A stretch of 36,579 nucleotides of DNA from Candidatus Gemmiger faecavium (lineage in GTDB: Bacteria > Bacillota > Clostridia > Oscillospirales > Ruminococcaceae), in assembly GCA_019114415.1 (NCBI GenBank), contig DXFO01000059.1, positions 1 through 36,579 on the forward strand. The letters run 5' to 3'. Made by a program: the position numbers and the translations under genes. The notes beneath the pieces were generated by a model. It saw only the letters and a list, made by a program, of their open reading frames with translations. It was not told the DNA's origin and ran no database searches. Shown here piece after piece: positions 19,876-27,949 of the stretch. The first letter of the stretch is position 1, and every line of letters begins with the position of its first letter.

Positions 19876-21087
19876 ATGCATTGCACCCATCTGATTGCGG
19901 CCGATACCTGGTATGTCGGCGCAAGCGACCGCCGTCTGGCCAAGTTCGAGAATCTGTTCCCCATTCCCCGCGGCGTTTCCTACAACTCCTACGTGATCGT
20001 TGACGAAAAGACCGCGCTGCTGGACACCGCCGATTCCTCGGTGAGCTCCCAGTACCTGGAGAACACCGCTCATGCCCTGAACGGCCGTGGGCTGGATTAT
20101 CTCATCATCAACCACATGGAGCCCGACCACGCCGCCACCATCGCGGAAGTGCTGCTCCGCTGGCCCGAGGCTCAGATCGTCTGCAACGCCAAGACCGTCC
20201 CCATGCTGAAGAACTACTTCCCCGCTGCCGCCGAGAAGATCGACGCTGCGCTGCTGGTCAAGGAAGGCGACTTGCTGTCCCTGGGCAGCCATGAGCTGAC
20301 CTTTGTCATGGCTCCCATGGTCCACTGGCCGGAAGTCATGCTGACCTTTGACAAGACCACCGGCGTCCTGTTCTCCGCCGACGCCTTCGGCACCTTCGGC
20401 GCGCTGAACGGCAACATCTTTGCCGACGAGGTGGACTTTGCCCGTGACTGGCTGGACGACGCCCGCCGCTACTACGCCAACATTGTGGGCAAGTACGGCG
20501 TTCAGGTCCAGGCTGTCCTGAAGAAGGCCGCCGGCCTGCCCATCCAGGTCATTGCGCCGCTGCATGGTCCCATCTGGCGGGAAAACCTGGCCTGGTTCCT
20601 GGGCAAGTATGACCTGTGGAGCCGCTGGCAGCCGGAGGACAACGGTGTCGTTGTTCTGTACGGCAGCATGTACGGCAACACCGCCAGCGCCGCCGAGGCT
20701 CTGGCCGGCCTGCTGGCACAGCGCGGCCTGAAGAACATCGCCGTGCATGACCTGTCCGTTGTGGATACCAGCGAGGCTGTGGCAGAGTGCTTCCGCGCTT
20801 CCACCATTGTTCTGGCCGCTCCCACCTACAACGGCGGCATCTACCTGCCCATGGGCGCTCTGCTGGAGGACCTGAAAGCCCTGTCCCTGCAGAACCGTAC
20901 CTTCGCGCTCATCGAAAACGGCAGCTGGGCTCCCATGTCCGGTAAGCTGATGGCGGAGCGTGTGGGCGAGCTGAAGAACTGCACCCTGCTGGACACCCGC
21001 GTCACTCTGCGCGGTGCGCTGTCCCCCGCCCAGGACGCCGATCTGGCTGCTCTGGCCGATGCGGTCGCCGCGACGGTGCAGGGCTGA
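19876..21087 (+). CDS. Flavodiiron protein (O2/NO reductase), FprA type
   Basis: 403-residue cytoplasmic enzyme that reduces O2 to water and/or NO to N2O, protecting anaerobes. The N-terminal metallo-beta-lactamase-like domain holds all diiron ligands: His80-x-Glu82-x-Asp84-His85 (HMEPDH), His150 (VHWPE), Asp169 (SADAFG) and His230 (PLHGPIWR). A C-terminal flavodoxin domain follows (from about residue 256: VVVLYGSMYGNTA for FMN phosphate, then APTYNGG). No rubredoxin domain is fused, so an external donor is needed. Start ATG 19876 with GGGAGG eleven bases upstream. Monocistronic. Confidence 0.95.
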   Translation: MHCTHLIAADTWYVGASDRRLAKFENLFPIPRGVSYNSYVIVDEKTALLDTADSSVSSQYLENTAHALNGRGLDYLIINHMEPDHAATIAEVLLRWPEAQIVCNAKTVPMLKNYFPAAAEKIDAALLVKEGDLLSLGSHELTFVMAPMVHWPEVMLTFDKTTGVLFSADAFGTFGALNGNIFADEVDFARDWLDDARRYYANIVGKYGVQVQAVLKKAAGLPIQVIAPLHGPIWRENLAWFLGKYDLWSRWQPEDNGVVVLYGSMYGNTASAAEALAGLLAQRGLKNIAVHDLSVVDTSEAVAECFRASTIVLAAPTYNGGIYLPMGALLEDLKALSLQNRTFALIENGSWAPMSGKLMAERVGELKNCTLLDTRVTLRGALSPAQDADLAALADAVAATVQG

Positions 21088-21102
21088 TCCCATAAAGAAC
21101 GG

Positions 21103-21142
21103 CTGCGGGCGGAACGAAATGCGTTCCGCCCGCAGATTTTTT
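21103..21142 (+). terminator. Terminator after the flavodiiron gene
   Basis: Perfect 14-bp stem CTGCGGGCGGAACG / CGTTCCGCCCGCAG with loop AAATG, then ATTTTTT. Confidence 0.95.
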
Positions 21143-21177
21143 GCCCGCCGGATTCATTTATAACTGTGGAGGATGCC

Positions 21178-21582
21178 ATGCCGGAAGTTGAATATCAGGA
21201 ACTGCGCGACCGCGTCATACGGGAAAATCCCTTTATGACCTACAACCACATCGAGGTCGGCCCGGTGCGTCCCGACCATGCCGAAGTCTCCATGACCATC
21301 TGCCGGGAAAGCACCAACATCTATCATGTGGTCCATGGCGGCGCTTTTTTCACCATGGCCGACTGCTGCGCCGGCCTGTGTGCGCGCACCGACGGCCGGG
21401 ATTACGTGACCCAGGACGCCGCGGTGCAGTTTATCCACAATGTAAGCGAAGGCACCGTCACCGCCCGGGGCAGCGTTCTCAGCCGCGGCAAACGGATCTG
21501 CCTGGTCAATGTGGACATCACCGACCAAAACGGTACCCTGCTGTTCCACGGCACCGTCACCATGTACTGCATCCGTCCCTGA
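21178..21582 (+). CDS. Hotdog-fold thioesterase (PaaI/YigI family)
   Basis: 134-residue acyl-CoA thioesterase-like protein. The hotdog signature HVVHGGAFFTMADCCAG contains the usual His-Gly-Gly and catalytic acidic residue; the following segments VTQDAAVQFIHNVSEG and RGKRICLVNVDITDQNG fit the four-stranded core. Substrate not known. Start ATG 21178 follows GGAGG by five bases, slightly short. The gene starts just 36 bases after a strong terminator, so it needs its own promoter, which I could not locate with confidence. Confidence 0.9.
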   Translation: MPEVEYQELRDRVIRENPFMTYNHIEVGPVRPDHAEVSMTICRESTNIYHVVHGGAFFTMADCCAGLCARTDGRDYVTQDAAVQFIHNVSEGTVTARGSVLSRGKRICLVNVDITDQNGTLLFHGTVTMYCIRP

Positions 21583-21609
21583 TTTTCCACCCATTCAACA
21601 GCATTTCAA

Positions 21610-21662
21610 AACGCCGGACCCCTGTCTGCTCAAAAGCAGGCCGGGGTCCGGCGTTATTTGTT
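21610..21662. terminator. Terminator between thioesterase and LacI-type genes
   Basis: Perfect 13-bp stem AACGCCGGACCCC (21610-21622) / GGGGTCCGGCGTT (21643-21655) with an inner CTGCT/AGCAG pairing, followed by ATTTGTTT. TTTTGAAA on the minus side allows weak termination of the convergent regulator gene. Confidence 0.8.
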
Positions 21663-21671
21663 TATCCATAT

Positions 21672-22709
21672 TCAAAAATTTTCGTCAGTCAAAGGGCCGC
21701 AGCTTTCCCGCGGAATATAACGCAAGGGCAGCATATGGATCTCAGGGCCGGTGTCCCGTCCTTCCATCCGCTCCAGCAGTAGGCGCAGGCATTCCGCCGC
21801 CATCTGCTCCATGGGCATCTCCACCACGCTCAGGCTGGGGGTGGAGTACACATCCTGCTCCTCGCTGCCGTTGCCGATGGCAATGACCTTGGGCCACTGT
21901 TCCCGTGGGATTCCGCTTTCCCACATGGCCCGTATGGCACCGTGGGCGATCATGGAAGAGCCGCAGAACACTGCGTCGGGGAACTGTTCCGGCGTGCTCT
22001 TGCGCAGGCAGCGGCGAACCGCCTGGTAACCGCCCGCCATGTTATTGTCGCAATAGACCGTACCGGCCATTTCCAGGCCATGGGCCGAGCCTTCCAGCAC
22101 AAAGCCCTGCACACGGACCTCCATGCCCTCGAACACGGGCGGGCTTGTCAGCACCATGGCACGGCGGCAGCCCTGATCCACAAAGGCTCTGGCCGCCAGC
22201 GCTCCCATGTGGGCGTCGTCCACGTTGACGCTGGTATACCCCGGACAGACACGGTTATATAAGACTGCCGGGATCATCAGGCGGGTATCCTCCAGGAAAG
22301 ACATATCGGCATAGCTGGCGTTGCAGATCAGCGCCGCGTGGCAGTCGCAGGTACTGGTCAGGGCACGCATATCCTTGAGGGCGTCGTTGTTGTAGGGATA
22401 TATGGCCAGGCGGATGGGCCGGGTCTGACGGTCTATCTCACTGCGCAGGCCCTGCAGAAAGCGCACCATCATCTGCGCGCGGAAGTCCTGCGCCCAGAAC
22501 ACCGCCACCTGCAGTTCCTCCGCCCCGGCACCGCCCCGCAGGCTGCGCGCCGCGATATTGGGACGGTAGCCCAGCTCCATGGCGGCCTGCATGATCTTCT
22601 GCTGGGTCTCCACGCTGATCTTGCGCTGTTCCGCCTTGCCTCCCAGCACGATGCTGACTGTGCTGGGGGAAATGCCTACCCGCTGTGCGATCTGTTTGAT
22701 GGTGACCAT
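21672..22709 (-). CDS. LacI/GalR-family transcription regulator
   Basis: 345 residues. N-terminal helix-turn-helix and hinge (VTIKQIAQRVGISPSTVS, then YRPNIAARSLRGG, residues 1-55), followed by a periplasmic-binding-protein-like effector domain. Start ATG 22709 with GGAGGGG about six bases upstream; the longer open frame to 22817 crosses the promoter. It is divergent from the AtuA/aconitase X operon across 364 bases that contain CG-centred palindromic sites overlapping that operon's promoter, so it most likely regulates the operon. The effector is probably the transported acid or a product (inference). Confidence 0.93.
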   Translation of the reverse strand: MVTIKQIAQRVGISPSTVSIVLGGKAEQRKISVETQQKIMQAAMELGYRPNIAARSLRGGAGAEELQVAVFWAQDFRAQMMVRFLQGLRSEIDRQTRPIRLAIYPYNNDALKDMRALTSTCDCHAALICNASYADMSFLEDTRLMIPAVLYNRVCPGYTSVNVDDAHMGALAARAFVDQGCRRAMVLTSPPVFEGMEVRVQGFVLEGSAHGLEMAGTVYCDNNMAGGYQAVRRCLRKSTPEQFPDAVFCGSSMIAHGAIRAMWESGIPREQWPKVIAIGNGSEEQDVYSTPSLSVVEMPMEQMAAECLRLLLERMEGRDTGPEIHMLPLRYIPRESCGPLTDENF

Positions 22710-22816
22710 ACCGTCCCCTCCTTCCCCGTTGGATGTTGCTTTCCTATCCCGGTGCGGCCGCCATGCCAAACATCCCAGCCGCATCCGGTTCTCACTCGCA
22801 GTTTTTCCCTGTACCA

Positions 22817-22845
22817 ATTATATCCTTTTTGCCGCCCGCCCGCAA
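22817..22845 (-). promoter_or_regulatory. Promoter of the LacI-type gene
   Basis: Minus strand TTGCGG (22845-22840), 17-base spacer, perfect TATAAT (22822-22817). Confidence 0.7.
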
Positions 22846-22980
22846 CCGTGGAAGAGTTTCCGCGGCCATCCTTCCTGCCGCATTCCTCCCGGATTGTGCA
22901 AAACAGACAACCCGGCCGGGCAGCAGCTGGACAGTTCCGACAAAGTTTTTGTTCGCAGGCAAAAACCTCGCCCTATCGCC

Positions 22981-23009
22981 TTGACACAAGTATAACGATT
23001 TACTAAAAT
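22981..23009 (+). promoter_or_regulatory. Promoter of the AtuA/aconitase X operon
   Basis: Perfect TTGACA (22981-22986), 17-base spacer, TAAAAT (23004-23009). Predicted start near 23016, inside the downstream operator-like sites. Confidence 0.82.
22991..23002. promoter_or_regulatory. Operator-like site 1 (LacI-type)
   Basis: TATAACGATTTA, an imperfect palindrome centred on CG, between -35 and -10. It resembles the two downstream sites. Confidence 0.35.
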
Positions 23010-23014
23010 ATAGG

Positions 23015-23026
23015 TACAACGTATTA
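23015..23026. promoter_or_regulatory. Operator-like site 2 (LacI-type)
   Basis: TACAACGTATTA, centred on CG, at the predicted transcription start. It shares TACAACGT with site 3, 13 bases further on. Confidence 0.45.
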
Positions 23027-23027
23027 C

Positions 23028-23039
23028 TACAACGTGATA
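23028..23039. promoter_or_regulatory. Operator-like site 3 (LacI-type)
   Basis: TACAACGTGATA, centred on CG. Sites 2 and 3 are also enclosed by ATAGGTA...TACCTAT arms (23010-23044 region), giving an overall dyad. Confidence 0.45.
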
Positions 23040-23073
23040 CCTATTTCTTGCAATGAATCATGGAGGCGTGTGT

Positions 23074-24444
23074 ATGAAAAAAATCGCGATTGGCGGCGGT
23101 CAGGGATTCTGGGGCGACAGCCCCGATGCCGCCGTCCATATGATCCGCCGGGCCGACATCCAGTATATGAGCTGCGACTACCTTGCCGAGCTTACTCTGT
23201 CCATCATGGCAAAGCAGCAGCTGAAAGACCCGTCCAAGGGCTACGCCCCCGACTTTGTGACCCGGCTGCTCAAGCAGGCCGGCAAGGAAGCCTGGGAAAA
23301 GCATATCCGCATCTGCACCAACGCCGGCGGCATGAACATTACCGGCTGCGTGCAGGCCATCCATGACTGGGCCAAGGGCGAGGGCATGAACGGCTACCGC
23401 ATCGGCTACGTTACCGGTGACGACATCAAGGCCAAGATCCCGCAGCTGCTCAAAGACGGCTGGACCTTCCCCAACCTGGACTACGACGGCAACTTCAACG
23501 ACATTCTGGATAAGATCTACAACTGCAACGCCTACATCGGCCATGAAGGCATCGAGGCCTGCCTGGAGCAGGACGCCGACGTGGTGGTGACCGGACGTGC
23601 GGCGGACAGCGCCCTCTTCCTGGCGCCTCTCAAGCACGAGTTCGGCTGGGCGGCCGACGACTGGGACAATCTGGCCCGGGGCATCATGGCCGGACATCTG
23701 CTGGAATGCGGCGGCCAGGGCGCAGGCGGCAACTACATGTACGACTGGCGCAGCGTTCCCCGCATGGATGAGCTGGGCTTCCCCATCGCCGAACTGACCG
23801 AGGATACCATGGACATCACCAAGGCTCCCGACTGCGGCGGCATCATCTGCGAGCAGAGCGTCAAGGAACAGTTCCTGTACGAGGTCCTGGACCCCGCCAA
23901 CTACATGACCCCCGACGTCAACGTGGACGTCAGCCACGCCACCCTGACCCAGATCGGCGACAACCGCGTGCGGGTGGGCGGCATCAAGGGCAAGCCCCGT
24001 CCCGACACCCTCAAGCTGTGCGTGGGCTACCACAAGGGCTGGAAGACCGTCAGCATGCTGAGCTTTGCCTGGCCTGACGCATACGAGAAAGCCCAGTACT
24101 GCGCCGAGGTCATCATGAAAAAGATGAAGCGCCTGGGTATGAAAGCCGACGACGTCCACATCAGCTACATCGGCCTGAACAGCCTGCATCTGGGCGTGGC
24201 CGACATGAGCGAGGAAGCGCTGAAAAATCTGAACGAATGTGTGCTGCGCATCGCCGTATTCAGCGAGGACAAACGCGAATGTGCCAAGATCATCCCCGAG
24301 ATCAGCCCCATGCAGCTCAATGGCCCTCCGGGTGCTTCCTTCTTCGGCGGACGGGCTCACGTACAGGAGGTCATGGCCCTGTGGCCGACCACCGTTCCCC
24401 GCGACGCCCTGAACATCGAGAGCCATATCCTGGAGGTGAAGTAA
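23074..24444 (+). CDS. AtuA-family protein (DUF1446), large part
   Basis: 456 residues, the core domain of the acyclic terpene utilisation AtuA family. Visible: KKIAIGGGQGFWGDSPDAA at the N-terminus, GYVTGDDI, VVVTGRAADSALFLAPLKHEF, GHLLECGGQGAGGNYM, and ATLTQIGDNRVRVGGIKGKP. AtuA of Pseudomonas acts in terpene-acid catabolism; biochemistry of most relatives is unknown, and proposals include CoA-ester hydratase activity. In fused members the C-terminal ferredoxin-like domain is part of the same chain; here it is the separate next gene. Start ATG 23074 with GGAGG seven bases upstream. First gene of the operon. Confidence 0.88.
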   Translation: MKKIAIGGGQGFWGDSPDAAVHMIRRADIQYMSCDYLAELTLSIMAKQQLKDPSKGYAPDFVTRLLKQAGKEAWEKHIRICTNAGGMNITGCVQAIHDWAKGEGMNGYRIGYVTGDDIKAKIPQLLKDGWTFPNLDYDGNFNDILDKIYNCNAYIGHEGIEACLEQDADVVVTGRAADSALFLAPLKHEFGWAADDWDNLARGIMAGHLLECGGQGAGGNYMYDWRSVPRMDELGFPIAELTEDTMDITKAPDCGGIICEQSVKEQFLYEVLDPANYMTPDVNVDVSHATLTQIGDNRVRVGGIKGKPRPDTLKLCVGYHKGWKTVSMLSFAWPDAYEKAQYCAEVIMKKMKRLGMKADDVHISYIGLNSLHLGVADMSEEALKNLNECVLRIAVFSEDKRECAKIIPEISPMQLNGPPGASFFGGRAHVQEVMALWPTTVPRDALNIESHILEVK

Positions 24445-24445
24445 C

Positions 24446-24775
24446 ATGGCGGAGATCTATCTGAACGACATTGCCCACGGCCGCAGCGGCGACAAGGGCG
24501 ACACCAGCAATGTCTGCGTATTTGCCCGCAAACCCGAATACTATGCCATCATCGAACGGGAAGTCACCCCCGAACGCCTTAAGGAATACTTCGGCGACAT
24601 GGTCAAGGGCGAGATCACCCGCTATCCGGTCCCCAGCCTGGGCGGTTTCAACTTTGTGATGAAGCACGCTCTGGGCGGCGGCGCCACCATGAGCCTGCGT
24701 CTGGACAGCCTGGGCAAGAGCATGGGCAGCGCCGTGATGCGGCTGAAAATCCACGTGGAGGACGGTGAACTGTGA
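24446..24775 (+). CDS. AtuA-associated C-terminal-domain protein
   Basis: 109 residues, matching the small C-terminal domain of fused AtuA proteins: LNDIAHGRSGDKGDTSNVCV near residues 6-25, then YFGDMVKGEITRYPVPSLGG and a hydrophobic end. The GDKGD-TSN signature is the family's most conserved motif. Its start codon follows the stop of the large part by one base, so the two are translated as partners and probably form one enzyme. The stop overlaps the start of the CoA-transferase gene. Confidence 0.85.
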   Translation: MAEIYLNDIAHGRSGDKGDTSNVCVFARKPEYYAIIEREVTPERLKEYFGDMVKGEITRYPVPSLGGFNFVMKHALGGGATMSLRLDSLGKSMGSAVMRLKIHVEDGEL

Positions 24776-25989
24776 TGTCCCAACACGGCGCACTGGAAAA
24801 TCTGACCATCCTTGATCTGACCCGCGTTCTGGCAGGGCCTTTCTGCACCATGATGCTGGCGGATATGGGCGCCAACGTCATCAAGATCGAGATCCCCAAC
24901 GGCGGCGACGATACCCGTGCCTATCCTCCCTTCCGGGAGGAAAACCTGGAGGGTGAGCGGGAAAGCCTCTACTTTGCCAACATCAACCGCAACAAAAAAG
25001 GCATCACCCTCAATCTCAAAGCCCCCGAGGGCAAGGAGATCTTCAAAAAACTGGTGGAGAAAGCCGACGTGGTGGTGGAAAACTACCGCCCCGGCGTCAT
25101 GGACAAGCTGGGCCTGGGATACGACGTGCTGAAAGAGATCAATCCCCGGCTGATCTACGCCGCAGTGTCCGGATTCGGCTGCTACGGCCCCTACCATCTG
25201 CGCCCCGGCTATGACATTCTGGCTCAGGCCATGGGCGGCATGATGTCCATCACCGGCCCCAAGGGCGGCGCTCCCACACGGGCGGGCAGCGCCCTGGGTG
25301 ACATTCTGGGCGGCCTGCATGTGACCATCGGCATCCTGGCCGCCGTCAACGCCCGCACCATCACCGGCGAGGGCCAGCGAGTGGACGTCAGCCTGATGGA
25401 CAGCGTCATTGCCGCCACCGAAAACACCGCGCTGAAATACCTGGAGAGCGGCCAGCTTCCCCCGCGTATGGGCAACCGCTACGCCGCGGTCTCCCCCTAT
25501 GACGGTTTCCGCTGCAAGGACGGCACCGTCATCATCGCCTGCGGCAACCAGAAACTGTATGACAAGCTGTGCAATGAGATCCTGAATCGTCCCGACATGA
25601 TCACCGATCCCCGCTTTGTGGATATGCCCGGACGGCTGAAATACCAGGACGACATCCAGGTAGTCATTGAGGAATGGCTCAAGGACAAGACCATGAACGA
25701 GGCCACGGACATTCTTTTGTCCCACGGCATCCCCGCCGGGCCCATCCTGGACATCAGCCAGATCCTGGCCGACCCCCATGTCAAGGAACGGGAAATGTTT
25801 GTGGAGATGGAGCATCCCACCCTGGGCAACATCACGGTCAACGGCTGCGCTATCAAGCTGATGGGTACGCCCCCCGTGGTGCGCACCCCCGCCCCCGCCC
25901 TGGGACAGGACAACGGCGAGATCTACCGCGATCTGCTGGGTCTGGATGAAGCGCAGTATGACGCCCTGAAAGAAAAGCACGTGTTTTAA
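24775..25989 (+). CDS. Class III CoA-transferase (CaiB/BaiF family)
   Basis: 404 residues. Transfers CoA between carboxylic acids through a covalent aspartyl intermediate. Family motifs: LDLTRVLAGPFCTMMLADMG, VIKIE, NRNKKGITLNL, VVENYRPGVMDKLGLGY and SALGDILGG, which holds the expected nucleophile Asp176; the C-terminal swap region carries HGIPAGPILD. The likely job is to activate the imported or dehydrated acid as a CoA ester (inference from context). ATG 24775 overlaps the previous stop by one base; a GTG at 24772 is also in frame and better spaced from GGAGG at 24757. Confidence 0.93.
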   Translation: MSQHGALENLTILDLTRVLAGPFCTMMLADMGANVIKIEIPNGGDDTRAYPPFREENLEGERESLYFANINRNKKGITLNLKAPEGKEIFKKLVEKADVVVENYRPGVMDKLGLGYDVLKEINPRLIYAAVSGFGCYGPYHLRPGYDILAQAMGGMMSITGPKGGAPTRAGSALGDILGGLHVTIGILAAVNARTITGEGQRVDVSLMDSVIAATENTALKYLESGQLPPRMGNRYAAVSPYDGFRCKDGTVIIACGNQKLYDKLCNEILNRPDMITDPRFVDMPGRLKYQDDIQVVIEEWLKDKTMNEATDILLSHGIPAGPILDISQILADPHVKEREMFVEMEHPTLGNITVNGCAIKLMGTPPVVRTPAPALGQDNGEIYRDLLGLDEAQYDALKEKHVF

Positions 25990-26070
25990 GGAGAAATTCT
26001 TCCGCAATCCGAACCATCTTACAGTTTGAGACAACACTCTGAGCAACGGAAAGGTCAAGGTGATTATTCT

Positions 26071-27297
26071 ATGGCGATGAAGCTCACCCCCTATGAGCAG
26101 GAAATGCTCGACGGCAAGCACGGCGAAGCCAAACAGTTCGCCATGCGGGTCATGATGAAGATCGGCGAGCCGCTGGGGGCGCAGGAATTTGTGGAAGTCG
26201 TCTCGGTACAGGCGATGGCCCACTTCGGCTCTCTGCACATTGCGGGCCGCGATTATATGCGCAAGCTGGCCTGCATGGGCGGCAAGTGCTGCGTCCCCTG
26301 CACCCAGGACCCGGCCTCCATCCCATGGGACACCTGGGAAGAGATGGGCTATGACGCCGAGTACGCGGCCAACCAGGCCGATCTGTGCAAGTCGGTCATG
26401 CAGCTAGGCGAATACCATGCCTGGTCCTGCACGCCCTACGTCCAGGGCAACGTCCCCCGTGTGGGGCAGAACGTGGCCTGGGCGGAGTCCTCGGCGGTCA
26501 GCTACGCCAACTCGGTGCTGGGCGCCCGCACCAACCGCACCCCCGCCGGTCTGGCCGTCTGCGCCGCGCTGACCGGCCGCATCCCTAAGTTCGGCCTGTA
26601 CTTTGACGAAAACCGCAAAGCTCAGGTCAAGGTCAACGTGGATGCGGGGCCCCTGTCCGATCTGGACTACAATACCATCGGCATCATCATCGGAAAGCGG
26701 GTGGGCAATTACATTCCCGCCATCTACGGCATTCCAACCAGCGCCACCAACGAGAACCTGAAATATCTGGGCGCCTGCGCGGCATCCAGCGGCTCGGTGG
26801 CTTTGTGGCACGCGGTGGGCGTCACCCCGGAAGCGCTCCACGGCGATCCCTTTGAGGGCCGCGAACCCATCATGGAGTTCACCATCACCCGCGACATGCT
26901 GACCGAGACCGAAAAGAGCCTGTGCACCAAGAATCCCGGCGAGGTCGACCTGTACGTCACCGGCTGCCCCCACAGTTCTGTGGCCGAGATCGTCAAGCTG
27001 CATGAGCTGATGAAAGGCCGCCGCGTGCGGGAGGGCAAGGATATGTGGATCTTTACCACCGCCGAGGCCTGCAACATGATGCGCCGTTCCGGCGTGGTGG
27101 GTGACCTGGAAGCCGCCGGCGTCCGCATGATGGTCCAGACCTGTCTGGTCATCAGTCCGCTGGTGGGCAACGGCAAGTACAAGACCCTGATCACCGACTC
27201 GGGCAAAAATGCCAGCTATCTGCCCAGCGAACACGGCATCGAGCTGATTTATGCTTCGATGGAAAAATGCGTCGAAGCCGTCACGGAAAAAGTGTAA
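26071..27297 (+). CDS. Aconitase X catalytic (large) subunit, DUF521
   Basis: 408 residues. Aconitase X dehydrates hydroxy acids: cis-3-hydroxy-L-proline in some bacteria, 5-phosphomevalonate in archaea. Visible: LTPYEQEMLDGKHGEAKQFA at the start, GRDYMRKLACMGGKCCVPCT with the Cys group, CTPYVQGNVPRVGQNVAWAE, ESSAVSYANSVLGARTNR, and VTGCPHSS; Cys residues are likely Fe-S ligands. The neighbours of known hydroxyproline dehydratase genes (racemase, pyrroline-carboxylate reductase) are absent, so the substrate is open. Start ATG 26071 with AAGGTGA eight bases upstream. The 81 bases between it and the CoA-transferase hold no gene. Confidence 0.92.
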   Translation: MAMKLTPYEQEMLDGKHGEAKQFAMRVMMKIGEPLGAQEFVEVVSVQAMAHFGSLHIAGRDYMRKLACMGGKCCVPCTQDPASIPWDTWEEMGYDAEYAANQADLCKSVMQLGEYHAWSCTPYVQGNVPRVGQNVAWAESSAVSYANSVLGARTNRTPAGLAVCAALTGRIPKFGLYFDENRKAQVKVNVDAGPLSDLDYNTIGIIIGKRVGNYIPAIYGIPTSATNENLKYLGACAASSGSVALWHAVGVTPEALHGDPFEGREPIMEFTITRDMLTETEKSLCTKNPGEVDLYVTGCPHSSVAEIVKLHELMKGRRVREGKDMWIFTTAEACNMMRRSGVVGDLEAAGVRMMVQTCLVISPLVGNGKYKTLITDSGKNASYLPSEHGIELIYASMEKCVEAVTEKV

Positions 27298-27312
27298 AGG
27301 AGGGCGCGGAAC

Positions 27313-27753
27313 ATGGCAAAGAAAATCATTCTTCACGGCAGAGCTCTCGCGCCCGGCGTGGTGGAGGGCGAAGCCCTTGTGAGCAAGGAATCCCTGGTCT
27401 GGTCCCACGGCGTCAACCCGCCCACCGGCCGCATCGTTGACGTGCGGGTGGCTGTCTGCGGCGAATGCGTCAAGGACAAAATCCTGGTCTATCCCCTTGG
27501 CAAAGGTTCCACCGCCTCCGCCACCTGGATTTTGGAAAACACCCGCTGCGGCAATGCTCCCAAAGCATTTTTGAACCGGGAGACGGAGCTGATCATCCTG
27601 TCGGGCGCCGTTCTTTCCACCGAACTGTACGGCGTGACCATCCCGGTGGTGGACCGTCTGGACCAGAACCCCGACGAAGTGATCGAGACGGGCGACTGGG
27701 TCAAGGTGGACGGCGACCGCGGTATCGTTGAGATCACGAAAAAAGAGGGTTGA
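27313..27753 (+). CDS. Aconitase X swivel (small) subunit, DUF126
   Basis: 146 residues, the mobile swivel domain that pairs with the large subunit. Motifs: GRALAPGVVEGEALVSKE near the start, ILVYPLGKGSTASATWILE with the substrate-binding GKGS, and a GVTIPVVD end of the core. Two-gene aconitase X is the form found in many prokaryotes. Start ATG 27313, 15 bases after the large subunit, with AAGGAGGG about nine bases upstream. Confidence 0.92.
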   Translation: MAKKIILHGRALAPGVVEGEALVSKESLVWSHGVNPPTGRIVDVRVAVCGECVKDKILVYPLGKGSTASATWILENTRCGNAPKAFLNRETELIILSGAVLSTELYGVTIPVVDRLDQNPDEVIETGDWVKVDGDRGIVEITKKEG

Positions 27754-27760
27754 GTTTGGC

Positions 27761-27800
27761 GCGGTTTCCGGAGCGGCACGGCGTGCCGTTCCGGGACCGC
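27761..27800 (+). other. Strong intercistronic hairpin after the aconitase X genes
   Basis: A 12-bp stem (one G-U) CCGGAGCGGCAC (27768-27779) / GTGCCGTTCCGG (27783-27794), extended by GCGGT/ACCGC. There is no T-tract, so it is more likely an mRNA 3'-end stabiliser or processing signal than a terminator. Confidence 0.6.
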
Positions 27801-27831
27801 TGCCCCGATGTCAAAAACATAATATAAGGCA

Positions 27832-27934
27832 GCCCGGCATTTTTCTGCGGAATGGACTCAAAACCGGACCGGTCAAACACGGCTCCCGGCTGTTCCGTGC
27901 CCCGTGTTTTGAATCTGTTCCGCCAATGCCGGGC
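27832..27934 (+). other. Long nested inverted-repeat leader before the permease
   Basis: Arms nest in order: GCCCGGCAT (27832-27840) with ATGCCGGGC (27926-27934); GCGGAA (27847-27852) with TTCCGC (27918-27923); GACTCAAAAC (27855-27864) with GTTTTGAATC (27906-27915), one mismatch; and an inner CACGG (27878-27882) with CCGTG (27895-27899). AAACACGG/CCGTGTTT offers a competing fold. It ends five to six bases before the GGAGG ribosome site of the permease. It could be a cis-regulatory RNA or a palindromic element remnant; no family recognised. Confidence 0.55.
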
Positions 27935-27949
27935 CCGTAGGAGGAAATT

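Noticed and set aside
23010-23044. Direct repeats TACAACGT as part of a CRISPR-like or iteron array
   Set aside because: Only two copies 13 bases apart at a promoter; better explained as operator sites.
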